NCBI GenBank assembly: GCA_905116865.2
Contig: CAJHNH020008438.1
Coordinates: 1-64,000 of the forward strand
Length of the DNA stretch: 64,000 nt
Source of the DNA: Candidula unifasciata
Taxonomy: Eukaryota > Mollusca > Gastropoda > Stylommatophora > Geomitridae
Reading direction: 5' to 3'
The notes beneath the pieces were generated by a model. The model worked only from the letters and a program-made list of their open reading frames with translations. It did no database searches and was not told the DNA's origin. Numbering within the stretch: position 1 is the stretch's first letter; each line of letters starts with the position of its first letter. A program made the translations under genes and the position numbers. Shown piece by piece: positions 52,422 to 63,689 of this stretch.

Positions 52422-55400
52422 CACAGTATAATACCTCCGATTTCGTACGACCACAATGAAATATGCCCCCAGGGCCCTCCGAAAGGGGGGGAGAATGAAG
52501 GGCCCAATCTGATTGATACCCTCGGTGACGACCTTGCTAGCCCCCGGACTGAGATAATCGCCCAACGTCCGGGCTGGCTCTGTACATGTGGAAAAAGCTT
52601 CACGGGGTTGCATGGTCTGAGAACGCATGCCGGAAGAATGAAATGCGAGGGTGCTCCACGCAGTACACGCCGTCGCAAAAGTACCACTCCTGTGGTAGTT
52701 TCTGAGTCGTCAGGGTACGACGGGCAGGGTGAACCCCACTCGCCCGGAGAGGCCCATGACGTCGACTGCGGAGGAGCACATTTGATGATTTCTGATGAAG
52801 TGCGTTCCAGAATCAGGTTTCCACCTGCGAGCGAGAAGGTGGTGTGGTGTAAGTTGGAGGTTACATTATGTGAGATACTTAAACAAACTCTAAACAAAAA
52901 GCCGCTAGGCGACAAGCTTACTAAATTTGGTGATGTAATATATGAACACTGCTCCCGCGAGTTCGGGACAGTAGTAAAGGCACAGCCGGGTGCCAAGCAG
53001 AATACTAGCAGGAGGCAGAGGGACATTCTGAAATGTCGGGCAGACAAGAATGCCCTCAGAAAACGGTTCAAAGCCGCTACAGGCAGCGAACGGGAGGGGC
53101 TGTATGAAGTGTGGGTGCATTTAAAGAACAAACACAGTGCCCTCTGTCGCGCCGAGCGTTTCTGTAACAACAGACGGAGAACCAAAAGGGAGCGAGAGAA
53201 ATTCTTTAGGGACCCGTATCAATTTGCCCGAGGTCTATTCAAGCAACCGAAGTCTGGGACTCTGGTTGTCAGTCAGGAAGAACTAGAGCCACATCTACGC
53301 AAGATGTACTCGGATAAAAAGAGGAGAGAGCCTGTCGATGACAATCCAGAGATCCTTAGCGGTCTTAAACAGCCTTCGGTGCCGAAGGTACCATTTAAAA
53401 TGGTACCTCCCCTTTGGTCTGAGGTTGAGGACGTTGTGAAAAAGGCCAGCGGCAAGTCTGCCCCAGGTCCGAACGGTGTCCCGTACGTTCTTTACAAGCG
53501 TTGCCCGAAAATCCTAAAAATGCTTCACGTCTTGTTGAGACAAGCGTGGATCCGCAACCACATATGTCCAGAGTGGTCAAAGGCAAATGGGGTCTACATT
53601 CCCAAAGAGCAGGACTCGAAGAGTCTTTCCCAATTCAGGCCCATCTCGCTGTTGAATGTCGAGGGTAAGATATTCTTCTCAGTCATGGCTCGCCGGCTCA
53701 CACAGTATCTGATGACTAACAAGTACATAGATACGAGTGTTCAGAAGGGTGGTATCCCAGGCGTTCCTGCATGCCTTGAACACGCGACCATGATCTAAGA
53801 GGCTATGCAGAGAGCCAAGCATGAGAGAACACAATTGCACGTAATATGGTTGGACTTAGCCAACGCCTACGGGGTAGTCCCCCATAGGCTACTGTGGCGA
53901 GCCCTTCGCATGTTTCACGTACCGACACAGATCAGTCAAATGATCGAGCAATATTTCTCCAAGTTCGCTTTGCGCTTCTCTACCTCGACGTTTACCACGA
54001 GGTGGACTGAGTTGCAGATTGGGATAGCTATGGGCTGTACGATCTTACCTATACTGTTTGTCATGGCAATGCAGATCATGTTAGACGGGGCGGCCGGCTA
54101 CGGACAGGGCCTTCAAATAGGGGATCACTGGTTGCCGCCACTACGCGCATTTATGGATGACACGACTATAATAACGGGCAGCGAGGAGTCTGCCCGCACG
54201 ATCCTGAAAAGATTGGAAGCGGTGGTCAAATGGAGCGGTATGCAGTTCAAACCGCAGAAATCGAGGAGTCTGTCAATCCATAAGGGCAGAGTGTCGGCGA
54301 CCAGTTTTACGGTGGCAAGGAACCAGATCCCTACGGTTCTGGAGGAACCGGTGAAGAGTCTCGGTCGCGTTTACGATTCGAAGCTATCTGACAGAGCGGA
54401 GGTCCGGCGAATACATGAGTCACTGGCTACAGGCCTGCTCGCGATCGAGCGATGCAGGCTGATAGGAAAATTCAAGGTATGGTGTCTCCAATTCATGTTG
54501 ATTCCGAAGCTCCTATGGCCACTGTTAGTCTACGAGGTGACGATGACTGCAGTTGAAGCCATGGAGAAAAAAATCAACACAGCCTTAAGAAAGTGGATTG
54601 GAGCACCGCCTTGTCTGACCGACGTGGCTCTGTATTGTAAACAGGCTAAGCTGGTACTTCCGGTCAAGTCGATAACCGAAGAGTTTAAAGTCGGCAAGGT
54701 AAGACTCGCCATGCTTCTGCGCGAGTCTTCAGACCCAAATGTCACCGCTGTTCAGCCCGCTCTAAAGACTGGTACCAAATGGAGAGTCCTCGATGCGATA
54801 GAATCTGCTCAGAACGCACTAAAATTGAAGGAGATAATGGGTTACACACAAACCGACCGTCGAGGCCTAGGGCACGGGAAAGTCAATTGGTGGTCAAAGG
54901 CCTCAGCCAAAGAGCGCCGAGACATGGTAATACAAACGGTGAGGGACAAGGAAAACGAGGTTCGGGTCCAGAAAGCAGCCCAGCAGTCGCAGCAGGGCCA
55001 TTGGGTCAGCCTGGAGAGCGCATTGCCGAGAATACTCACATGGGGTGAGATCTGGCGGATGACCCCGCTGCGACTGAGCTTTATCGTTCGTTCGGCGTAC
55101 GATGTATTACCGTCCGGTGTTAACATGGTTAAATGGTCTGCGACCAACGATCCGACTTGCCCGTTGTGCAAATCGAAGCAAACCCTTGAGCACGTCCTGT
55201 CCGCGTGCAGGAAAGCTCTAGGTCAAGGCCAATATACCTGGCGCCACAACAAGGTGCTAAAGGAGTTAGCAGCCGTTGTCGACCAGGCTAGAATGAGGGC
55301 TAACGCCAGAGCCAGTTCTAGTATCGCCCCCATTCGTTTCCTCAAGGCTGGGCAGGTTCCAATTGGTAAGGTCAACAAAAACGCATTCGCTCCATCTGTA

Positions 55401-55829
55401 CTAGACTCTGCGAGGGACTGGTTACTGGCGGTTGATCTGCCAGGCCATGAACGGTATCCCGAGTTGATCCGTAAAACCGGCCTGCGACCGGACATCGTTC
55501 TCCATTCTGCGCAAAAACGGCAACTCATCCTGATTGAGTTGACGGTCCCGTTTGAGTCGCGTATGGAGGAGAATCATTTGTATAAGCTCGAGAAATACAG
55601 TGATTTAGCAGCCGGTTTGAGGAGAAACGAGGCTTACACAGTACGGGTTTTTGCCGTCGAAGTGGGAGCGAAAGGCCTCGTTTCCACTTCGCTCTACAAT
55701 GTGGTGAAAGAACTAGGATTGTGCGGTAATGAACGGAAACGAACACTCAAAAAACTGGGAGAGGCGGCCGAAAGGGCCTCTAGCTGGCTTTGGACGCAGC
55801 GCAACAACGTAGGGGACGGGCCTCGGTGA
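52422..55829 (+). pseudogene. R2-type retrotransposon polyprotein (zinc finger, RT, endonuclease) with one stop
   Basis: The frame is open from 52422; no early ATG is in frame (the first is 52636), which is common in this group. In order: a CCHC-type finger (C-T-C-G-K-S-F...L-x-x-H...C, 52581-52646), reverse transcriptase motifs A-P-G-P-N-G-V-P-Y (near 53460), Q-F-R-P-I-S-L-L-N (53632), W-L-D-L-A-N-A-Y-G (53848), F-M-D-D-T (54150-54164, catalytic Asp pair), a zinc knuckle C-x(2)-C-x(7)-H-x(4)-C (55158-55208), and a restriction-like endonuclease core R-P-D-I-V-L (55485) with D-x(14)-E ending in I-E-L-T-V-P-F-E (55533). A single TAA at 53796-53798, just before motif A, breaks it without a frameshift. 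About 1135 codons, normal for the group. The protein would nick the target and copy its RNA there. Confidence 0.92.
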
Positions 55830-56230
55830 GCTGGTCCGGGTGTCTAGCGGAAAGGAGTTTCTCATCCTTTTGAAAGTCCATTGTGTACGAATTGTCTGCC
55901 AGTGTCCCTCTGCCAACTGCTAATAAAAGTCCAACATGTGTCCGGTAAACCAAAATAAGCTTGTCGCTCGGTCGTCCAGGCATGCGGACTGTTTTAATTA
56001 CGCTGCCGCGGCGGCTTCTTATCTCACAGTACCTCCTTCGAAACCACCAAGTCGTCTTGTCTCTGGCCGAAAGTATAACACCATCCGGTAATTCCGTGCA
56101 GCAGGGAACCAGCCCTGAGCTTCATGAACTTAGGTGGGCCCACCTCCGAATGCGTCTAGGAATCGTGGGCCGAAACGCGTGTCGACGAGGATAATTTCTA
56201 CTGAAGACCGGTAGATCCCTGCTGTACTTG
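55830..56230 (+). other. 3' UTR of the R2-type element
   Basis: GC-richer than the surroundings. It contains several inverted segments (for example AGGTGGGCCCACCT at 56132) that could fold; in this group the 3' UTR RNA is what the reverse transcriptase binds. Ends at the target duplication. Confidence 0.6.
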
Positions 56231-56252
56231 CTCCCTGTGAGTTTATTCTTAT
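56231..56252. repeat. Target-site duplication, right copy
   Basis: Identical to 52231-52252; after it the 25-base minisatellite resumes. Confidence 0.88.
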
Positions 56253-56990
56253 CTCAGTGATACCGTGGTTTTGTCGTCTCAGTAATACCGTGGTTTTGTC
56301 GTCTCAGTGATACCGTGGTTTTATCGTCTCAGTGATACCGTGGTTTTATCGTCTCAGTGATACTATGGTTTAGTCGTCTCAGTGATACCGTGGTTTTATC
56401 CTCTCAGTGATACCGTGGTTTTGTCGTCTCAGTGATACCGTGGTTTTATCGTCTCAGTGATACCGTGGTTTTATCGTCTCAGTGATACCATGGTTTAGTC
56501 GTCACAGTGATACCGTGGTTTTATCCCGGTGTCGTGGTTTTTCGTTTTACTGATACCAGGTTGTACCACGGTGTCGTAGTTTTGTCGTTTTACTGATACC
56601 AGGTTGTACCACAGTGTCGTAGTTTTGTCGTCTCACTGATACCAGGTTATAGCCCAGTGTTGTGGCTTTGTGGTCTTACTGATACTAGGTTGTTGCCCAG
56701 TGTAGTGGCTTTGTCGTCTCAATGATACCAGGTTGTAGCCCAGTGTCGTAGTTTTGTCGTTTTACTGATACCAGGTTGTACCACAGTGTCGTAGTTTTAT
56801 CGTCTCACTGATACCAGGTTATAGCCCAGTGTTGTGGCTTTGTGGTCTTACTGATACTAGGTTGTTGCCCAGTGTAGTGGCTTTGTCGTCTCACTGATAC
56901 CAGGTTATAGCCCAGTGCCGTGGTTTTGTCGTCTCACTGAAACAAAGTTGTAGCCCAGTGTCGTGGTTTTTCTGTATTTGTCTGCGCTTG
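56253..56990. repeat. 25-base minisatellite, right block, grading into a longer unit
   Basis: The first part has the same 25-base unit as 51660-52230. From about 56530 a unit of about 60 bases built from CTGATACCAGGTTGTA, CCACAGTGTCGTAG and TTTTGTCG takes over; the same variant is seen once near 51910. Confidence 0.93.
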
Positions 56991-57445
56991 TCGGGTAGCT
57001 TGGGTAACGGATTTGTTTATCTCTCTTTTGCAGATTTCGGCTTCACCATTTATCCATCGCTTTCTTGGTCTTCCTCTCGCTTTTCTCAAAAATTTGCTGC
57101 TGTAAAAGGTCTCATATGCAGTTTGGCATTACATATTTCTTGTTTAATTGCAAAATGTTACACAACTGCCGGCTTGCTAAACCTATCTGGTGCCCGTCTC
57201 CTTTCAGAGATCCATTGCCAGGTTAGCAGGAAACCGCGCGGTTTCAGGAAAATGTATTAACCGAGAACTAGCAAGTAGAAACTTACGGCTCAAAGAAAGA
57301 AGTTATACCAGTCAACTCCTACTGGCAGGTTGAGTATGAAGACGCTGAGATGGCTGCTGCATGGGAGGATGCACTGTGTATAACGCAGACCGATATCGAC
57401 ACGGACAGACCCTAACAAGTATATTAGGACAACACTTTGATTCGA
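56991..57445. other. Unassigned stretch
   Basis: Short frames only; nothing recognised. Confidence 0.4.
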
Positions 57446-57449
57446 CGGC

Positions 57450-57715
57450 TAGCCGCTGTGGTATAATGGCTAGACGCTCGCCTGTGGTCCGGAAGGTACA
57501 GGGTTCCGATAAAGACAGAGTCAAACCCCGACCTTCTTTACTTCCTTTGACCCAGCCTTCAATGGGGACCAGATAATTCTTGGGAAGTAAAGATGGCTGG
57601 CATGAGTGATGTTGACAACATCATCAATCAAGCGCCAATGGTTCTAAGAAATATTTGTCTAGCCTAACATGCCCATTACGCCTGAAGGTGTGGGAAAAGG
57701 TCCTTTACTGCAGGT
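57450..57715 (+). mobile_element. SINE3 copy with intact tRNA-like head
   Basis: Head TGGTATAATGGCTAGACGC, TCGCCTGTGGTCCGGAAGG, B box near CAGGGTTCCGATAAAG, then TTGACCCAGCCTTCAATGG, AGTAAAGATGGCTGGCATGA and CGCCTGAAGGTGTGGGAAAA, GGTCCTTTACT. Confidence 0.85.
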
Positions 57716-57789
57716 ATGAAGTAATCTGCACTGTTGTGTTGTAAAGGGAAAGACTAACGTGTGCAATTAGCTTCTGCTGGTCTCTCACA

Positions 57790-58015
57790 TAAGTAAAAGT
57801 AAAGACCCTTTTCAACGCCTTTAGGCATATTGGGTATACAGGCAAGACCTATATTTCATAGACCAAACGGAACTTGGTGGCTGATGCCAGCATCAATCTG
57901 CCGTCTTGACTTCACAGTACTGTACCTAGTACCTATTCAAGCCTGGGTCGACCTGGTAGTCAATGATTTTTGGAAAAGAAAAAAAAAGTCCGGTTCCTCT
58001 CTCAAATGGGTGTAA
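57790..58015 (-). mobile_element. SINE3 copy (reversed)
   Basis: AAAGACCCTTTTCAACGCC, TTTAGGCATATTGGG, AAGCCTGGGTCGACCTGGTA; head replaced by family E. Confidence 0.8.
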
Positions 58016-58200
58016 CCAGAGGGGTCTAACCGGCTCACTACACTCAGAGAAAACGCAAGACAGACATACAACAAGATTACAACCGGTACTATAAGTATTG
58101 AAACTCTGCCCTGGCAGCTGAAGATGAGAACAAAGCGCGCATGGGAATGCACAGAGTGCTGTGATGGCAATTCCTGACTCTATTCACCTCAACTAAACTC
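58016..58200 (+). repeat. Interspersed repeat family E, copy
   Basis: TGGCAGCTGAAGATGAGAAC, AAAGCGCGCATGGGAATGC and GTGATGGCAATTCCTGACTC, a diverged core. Confidence 0.65.
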
Positions 58201-58489
58201 TCACATAAGTACTAGCAAATAAATTCTGTAACGCTGTTTTTGATATTTTTCTGTCGCAGGCTTACTTCGTTAATTTTTTGTTTCTTTTTATTGTATTTGG
58301 ACAGACTAGTAAAAATGTCTTGTATTTGTTTGTAGAATACACTGTGTACGGCTTCATTCTAACAAGCTTGTAGTTTCTTTGTCTCTTCTTTTCGTTTATA
58401 TTCAAATCACAGCATTAATGAATTAATAAAGGCATATTTAAAGCATCAGTTTGTTTCGTTCACATATCCTCTTCCAAATTTTAGAAGAA

Positions 58490-58800
58490 TAAAGTACATG
58501 ATAGAATGAATAACATGGCCGAATAAAGCGAACGACAGAATAAAATGAATAATAGAATGTAGCCCCAAAAAAAATGAATGATGGAATGAAACAAATGAAT
58601 GATGAAATGGAACGAACTAATGATGGAATGATACGAATGAATGATGGAATGAAACGAATGATTGAGGGAAGCAAATAATAAAAATAAAGCGAATGACAGA
58701 ATGAAACGAATGGCAGAATAAAAAGAAAGATAAAGTTACATAAATAATAGAATGAAACGAAGGATAGAATAGAGCGAATGAACACAGCATATACATCCAG
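58490..58800. repeat. Degenerate GAATGAATGATGGAATGAAAC minisatellite
   Basis: Short units of GAATGA, GGAATGAAACGAATGA with insertions. Confidence 0.85.
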
Positions 58801-60084
58801 ATTTAGTGGAACGTTTCGATCAAGGTCATTATCGGTAAGTGAATTATGCCGTGTAGGTGGACCCTGCCTCAATGGTTGTCATGGGGTACAAACGGCGGCA
58901 GATATCAAAATAAGGACCTAGCAAAATTTATAAGAGGCACTAACACAAGTTAGTGGGGGGAAAACAGAGTTCTTTTCGTTACCATTGTATTCACTATAAT
59001 ATGTGTATGTTATTGGATAGCTGTACTGCAGTGCCGATTTTAAGCGAACTCATACGATTAAGTACCAGGAAAAGAAGAAGAAGAATTAGAGAAAAAAAAT
59101 TTTTTAAAGGAGGAGAAACACATGAGAGGTAAGGTGGGGGGGGGGGGGGGTGATGACATCTTCAAAAAGTTGTCTAAATGATTAAAAAGAGAATGTATCA
59201 TACAATGCACGCAGAGATGGGATGTGCTGGCCGAAAGGCGCAAATATCGCAGCCATGTTGTAAACCGACACAACCCATTTACTTTTTTTGGATGAACACA
59301 GGAGAAGAATACGAACCCAATATACAGCATTCTAATTGCAAGGATTATAACACTGGGTGGGGGGGGGGGGTCAGGAAGAGGGGGGGGTGGAGGGGATAAT
59401 GGCAACAATCTGTGTTTTAACTTACACAATTGTCTTAATGTGTTTGTATTGTACATACATTTATGTATGTATATATGTGTGTGTCTTAGTCTCAGTCGAG
59501 ATTTCAATTTCACTGCAATCTGGTTTCCCCCTATACTTGCTCCGTTCCTGTGTCACTGAAAATAAAATGAAATGTTCCTTACTCTCCTATATGAACGAAA
59601 AACAAAAACAAAAAACTGGTGAACAATCAGTCCTGACACAATCCAGAAATGTGCGGACGCAATACATGCATTTGGCTGTTGCCAGAGACGCCAAAGGCAA
59701 CAGTAGTCACAAGAAATGCAGTTTGTCGTTGATCGAAGTAGTCAGGCACGATAAGTCAGCTATACATGCGTACAATTATTACATAAGGTATTCCAGCAGC
59801 TAACATAAAAACCAGATCCTGGCCATATCGAATACCACGACACAGCTGCTACACAAATAAATGGCATTCCACATGATAACATAGCTCACAGAGCTGCACC
59901 GAGCACTAAACTCAGAGGCTTAGACAGCGAAATCATGCTGAAAAAGGGGAGGGGTGTGCGTGTGTGTATATGTGAGTGTTGTTTTAGGGTGTAGAGCGGG
60001 TTTTAAAAAAAGGGGAGGGGGGGGGCAAAAAACTTTCTGCACCAGGTACCACCTGCCCTGCAATGCACTGGTTTTAACCAGTTG
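58801..60084. other. Unassigned stretch with G runs
   Basis: G-rich runs at 59135, 59357 and 60010 and no recognised exon or family. Confidence 0.4.
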
Positions 60085-60482
60085 AAAAAAAAAAAGTCAA
60101 GGACCCCTTTCCAGGCCTTAACTCTTTGAGTCCCAGAGGGTTTAGCATCCCAGGCCCAAGGGGTAATAAAAAGAGACGTAAAATCGGCGCATCTTGCGTT
60201 TACTGGGCTTCTAGGTAGGAACTTATGAACGTATGATGCGCTCCTTGGGACTCAAAGATTTAAGGCGTTTAGGAAATATAGGGCTAGACCTTTATTTTAT
60301 AGACCAAAGGCACAAGATGGATGAAGTGGTTAGCATCACGCCGGCCGCCTCTACTTCCATGGACTGCACCCGGTACCCACTCAAGGCTGGGTCGACCTGG
60401 TAGCCAGTCCGCTAGGGAGGGAACCCACGACCTTCTGATCCGCGGCGCGCGTCTAGCCGCTCTGCCACGGCGACTCCCGATA
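60085..60482 (-). mobile_element. SINE3 copy (reversed), interrupted by a MITE
   Basis: GACCCCTTTCCAGGCC, then the insertion, then GGCGTTTAGGAAATATAGGG, CATCACGCCGGCCGCCTCTA, AAGGCTGGGTCGACCTGGTA, GAACCCACGACCTTCTGATC and the head GCGTCTAGCCGCTCTGCCAC. Confidence 0.88.
60122..60259. mobile_element. 138-base MITE with TTAA target duplication (piggyBac-like)
   Basis: Ends CTCTTTGAGTCCCAGAGG and, as reverse complement, ATCTTTGAGTCCCAAGGAG are inverted repeats. Flanking TTAA at 60118-60121 and 60260-60263 is the target duplication; removing one TTAA and the element restores the SINE3 tail. TTAA is the piggyBac target. No transposase is present. Confidence 0.85.
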
Positions 60483-60829
60483 TAGAACTAGCTCCCTTGA
60501 AAATGTGTTACTGCCGCTCTCCTTAGTGGTAAGCTTTTTGGTGAGAAAGTGGACCTGGTAACCAGCAATTGGCAGTACAACGGAACAATTGGATACCTCG
60601 ATAGATTTGTTCAGCAGGCAGTTAGCGCAACAGTCTGGGCGATGTTTAACAGAGAAAACAAGTCAATTTTGAAACCTGATACTATTAGAATGGGACTCTT
60701 GATCTGGCTGCTGAGAAGTAGGACATAGCACATGTTGAAGTGGCTCACGTGCAGTGATGTCACTTCATTTTTGCATTTATTCATTCATTTTAGACTTGAA
60801 ATGTGAAAACATACCTCATGACGCATACT

Positions 60830-61160
60830 TTAGCCTGATTGATTTGATTCAAGAACTGACATCACAGCACTAGGGGCATTTTCATAAGCGCTCCATCCCC
60901 ATCTTCAGCAGCCAGCGAAGAGTTCCGATACTAATGGTGCCAGTAACATTATGATTAAACGTCCGCCTGGCCTTTTCCTGAGCCTCGAGCATCTGCCAGA
61001 ACCTTTCCTCACTCCCCCCTGCATCAATCTCACCAGACTGTGGTGATCCATCTGCTCCTCCGAACTGTACGCGCTCTCCCACAAGGCACTAACCACGTCT
61101 GCCTTATCTTGCATTAGTATTTCACCAAGCTGTGCAGAGCCAGCCAGTCTTTAGACTAAT
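60830..61160 (-). repeat. Interspersed repeat family E, long copy (reversed)
   Basis: ACTGACATCACAGCACTAGG, CATAAGCGCTCCATCCCC, CTTCAGCAGCCAGCGAAGAG and CTGTGCAGAGCCAGCCAGTC in order, as at 11535-11835. Confidence 0.8.
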
Positions 61161-61960
61161 CAAGTATAAGTACAATCCTGTTTTCACTATTCAGCCTAAG
61201 CAGATTATCCTTATTGTCATGGGAAGTAAAAGAGGCAGAGTGATGTTCACCAGGCTACTCGTTGAGACTGCTAAGCTATGAAAATGTGCATCTTGCAATC
61301 CATCCAAGATTCTTAAAAAAGGCGAAAAGCTTTATAATATGAAAATCGAAGTCTGACAGTTTAAATACGAAATACACTAGTTCAATAAGAACTGTTACAG
61401 GGCCATCACCATCACGTGCCTTGTCGACTGCCGTAGGCGTTCAGGCATCTCCAAAGATCTTTATCTATTGTCCTGTGAATCAATTCCACTGATGATATCC
61501 CTCCATGCCACCGACGCAGTCCATCAGTTATTATCTCTCTTAGTTGTTAGTCCCAATACACCTCGCATCGTTGGGTTGCAGCCCACTCAGTTCGCTCCCC
61601 CTCTGATATTTTGTATTTGTTAAATCAGAGATAGCCTGTGTACAGTAGGATGTCAGTACAAACATCATCATTGTTAGCCTAACACATCGGTCATGAATTA
61701 TTGATGACTGCTAATCAGGCCGCCCCACCTCTGATGTTTATTTACATATTACGGGCGTCCACCCCTTTCAGAATCAGTTCTCTGGTCTGACATGGTCTGT
61801 TATTCTCTTCCCGTCTACCCAACCCAGGGGTATCGTTTGATGCAAACATCGCTACACAAAGATGTATGAAAGTATAGGTGCAAACTTCGGAACAGAAACA
61901 CAAGACAATACAGATACAAATAAAGAAACATATTATAAAATAACATATAGACATAATGAA
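61161..61960. other. Unassigned stretch
   Basis: No exon or family recognised. Confidence 0.4.
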
Positions 61961-61964
61961 AAAA

Positions 61965-62290
61965 GTAAGGCGGCTACGTGGTCTCGAGACAAGGTGTCCG
62001 CCTCGAGTGCTAGAGGTGCCTGGTTCAATCCCCGGTGAGGGCTGGGATTTTATCACGTGGACTTGGACTTTTAGTAATCCTTGGGGTCTCTGGGTAGTGA
62101 GAACAGACGCCCGTGTGCATTGTTACGCACGTAAAAATCCCCCCGGCGTTGGAAATCGAAAAAAGTAGCCTAACGGCACTGCCCTGGCAACATTTAAGGT
62201 TAAAAACCTACAAAAGTATTTCAGGATTCTCACCTGGGTAGTGCTGAGCTTCTTTGGACTTAGACTCAAGTCAGAAGAAGTACGGCTTAT
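61965..62290 (+). mobile_element. SINE1 copy, near full length
   Basis: Head TACGTGGTCTCGAGACAAGG, CCGCCTCGAGTGCTAGAGG, B box TGGTTCAATCCCCGG, body TCTCTGGGTAGTGAGAACAG, GTGTGCATTGTTACGCACGT and tail GTGCTGAGCTTCTTTGGAC. Confidence 0.88.
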
Positions 62291-62500
62291 TTGTACAATT
62301 TTATAGAACAGGACAATTGGCGTTTTTAGGCATACGGTCGGGAAACACGTGGCGGTGAACACAGGGCGTACGGTTACCCTGACCCATAGATGCAACATGT
62401 CTCCAATAGGGAAAGCTTATTTCAAGTACATTGATACCAGACATATTAAAATAACCTTCATTTGGCGTGATGCCCAAACGAATGCGTAACGATATCTTTT

Positions 62501-62585
<85 letters not shown>

Positions 62586-62606
62586 GTCTGTCTGTCTCTG
62601 TCTCTT

Positions 62607-62688
<82 letters not shown>
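62501..62688. repeat. (CT)n microsatellite with GTCTCT interruptions
   Basis: About 185 bases of CT with TGTCTC islands in the middle. Confidence 0.95.
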
Positions 62689-63194
62689 AGTCGACTCTGT
62701 TCAACCTCTATTTGAAAAGGGTGTTCGATGTTCGAAAAACTAGATTGTTCGATGTTGTTTCTGTCTGCTTGAAGGTTGCACTTAGTTTAGCTAGGCTTCC
62801 AACTTATGTTTTCTTTTCAAATCGTTACCGATGTCTGTCTACGTTCTCGGATGTCTGCTTCTCTTCCGTCTGCTGCTGAAGGGTTGTTTCGTGCTGCTTT
62901 TTTTTGTCACCTCCCTGATAAGATTTAGTCCTGTTAGGATCACGCCCTCATCATCTGTTGCGACTTGACCTCTGGCTTGTTTCCCATGTGTTTTGGTTGG
63001 CAGGATGTGTCTTGGGTCTGGTTGCGCTGCCTCCCACAGGGTTGCTGTAGCATGCTGTAGGCGTCCATTGTATTCTTGGGTTTCACTCCATGTCGATATC
63101 GTCTATCTCTATCTCTGAGACATTGGCTTAGTTTGAGGCATCTATTGCGTTCTGGATCTTTTCGTCTAGGCCTTGTTGCTTGTCGTCATGACCA

Positions 63195-63510
63195 ACTGCA
63201 GCATGAAGTAAATAAAATTGCTAATCACGACCCTGTAGTAAAAACGGAAGATTTTAATGCAAATGGAACCAGTGAAAATATTGGTGTTCAGAGAGTTATG
63301 GGAATGAGAGAAGTCAAGAAAATGAATGAAAATGGAGAAAAACTGATTGAATTCTGCATGCAATCATCTCTGAACATTAGAGGCACTAAAGTTGGGCATA
63401 AGGAACTTCAAAAATTAACCTGGCAGTCAGCAGATGGCATGACTAAATCTCAGGTAAATCATTTGTGTATAAAAGACAAACAAATATTAAGGTTCTATAA
63501 TAGAGCATAG
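63195..63510 (+). mobile_element. LINE endonuclease-domain remnant
   Basis: It reads KTEDFNANGTSENIGVQRVM, NENGEKLIEFCMQSSLNIRG, TKVGHKELQKLTWQSADGMT and KSQVNHLCI. The D-F-N-A...N-E-N-G-x-x-L-I-x-F-C...T-W-x-S-x-D-G...x-Q-x-[ND]-H order is that of the APE endonuclease of LINEs. The usual Gly before D-F-N is replaced and the flanks are missing; it is dead. Confidence 0.85.
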
Positions 63511-63689
63511 AGAAGCACATGTGGGCAGCAACCAGTCTCATTTGCAGGAAATTCGAGACTTAAACGCAGCTGCCTAAAATTAAAACAAGCAAAAGAGTGA
63601 CAGACTTCGCATGGAACATGTACGAGAACAGTTCAGGCTTCAGATTTAAAACAAATGTGAGGCACTTGAACTAGAGGGATGGAGTAATA

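Larger units (their letters stand above)
52253..56230 (+). mobile_element. R2-type non-LTR retrotransposon, near full length
   Basis: A 3978-base insert between exact 22-base direct repeats inside a minisatellite. It has a short 5' region with a C run (52332-52351), one long frame (52422-55829) interrupted once, and a 3' UTR of about 400 bases without a poly-A tail. A single frame with N-terminal zinc finger, reverse transcriptase and C-terminal restriction-like endonuclease is the layout of the R2/R4/NeSL/Hero group. The clade cannot be decided by eye. It is not inserted in 28S rDNA, the usual R2 site. Confidence 0.92.

Noticed and set aside
58438..58872. 144-codon minus-strand frame rich in Phe/Ser/Tyr
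   Set aside because: Derived from the GAATGA minisatellite; it resembles a membrane protein only by composition.
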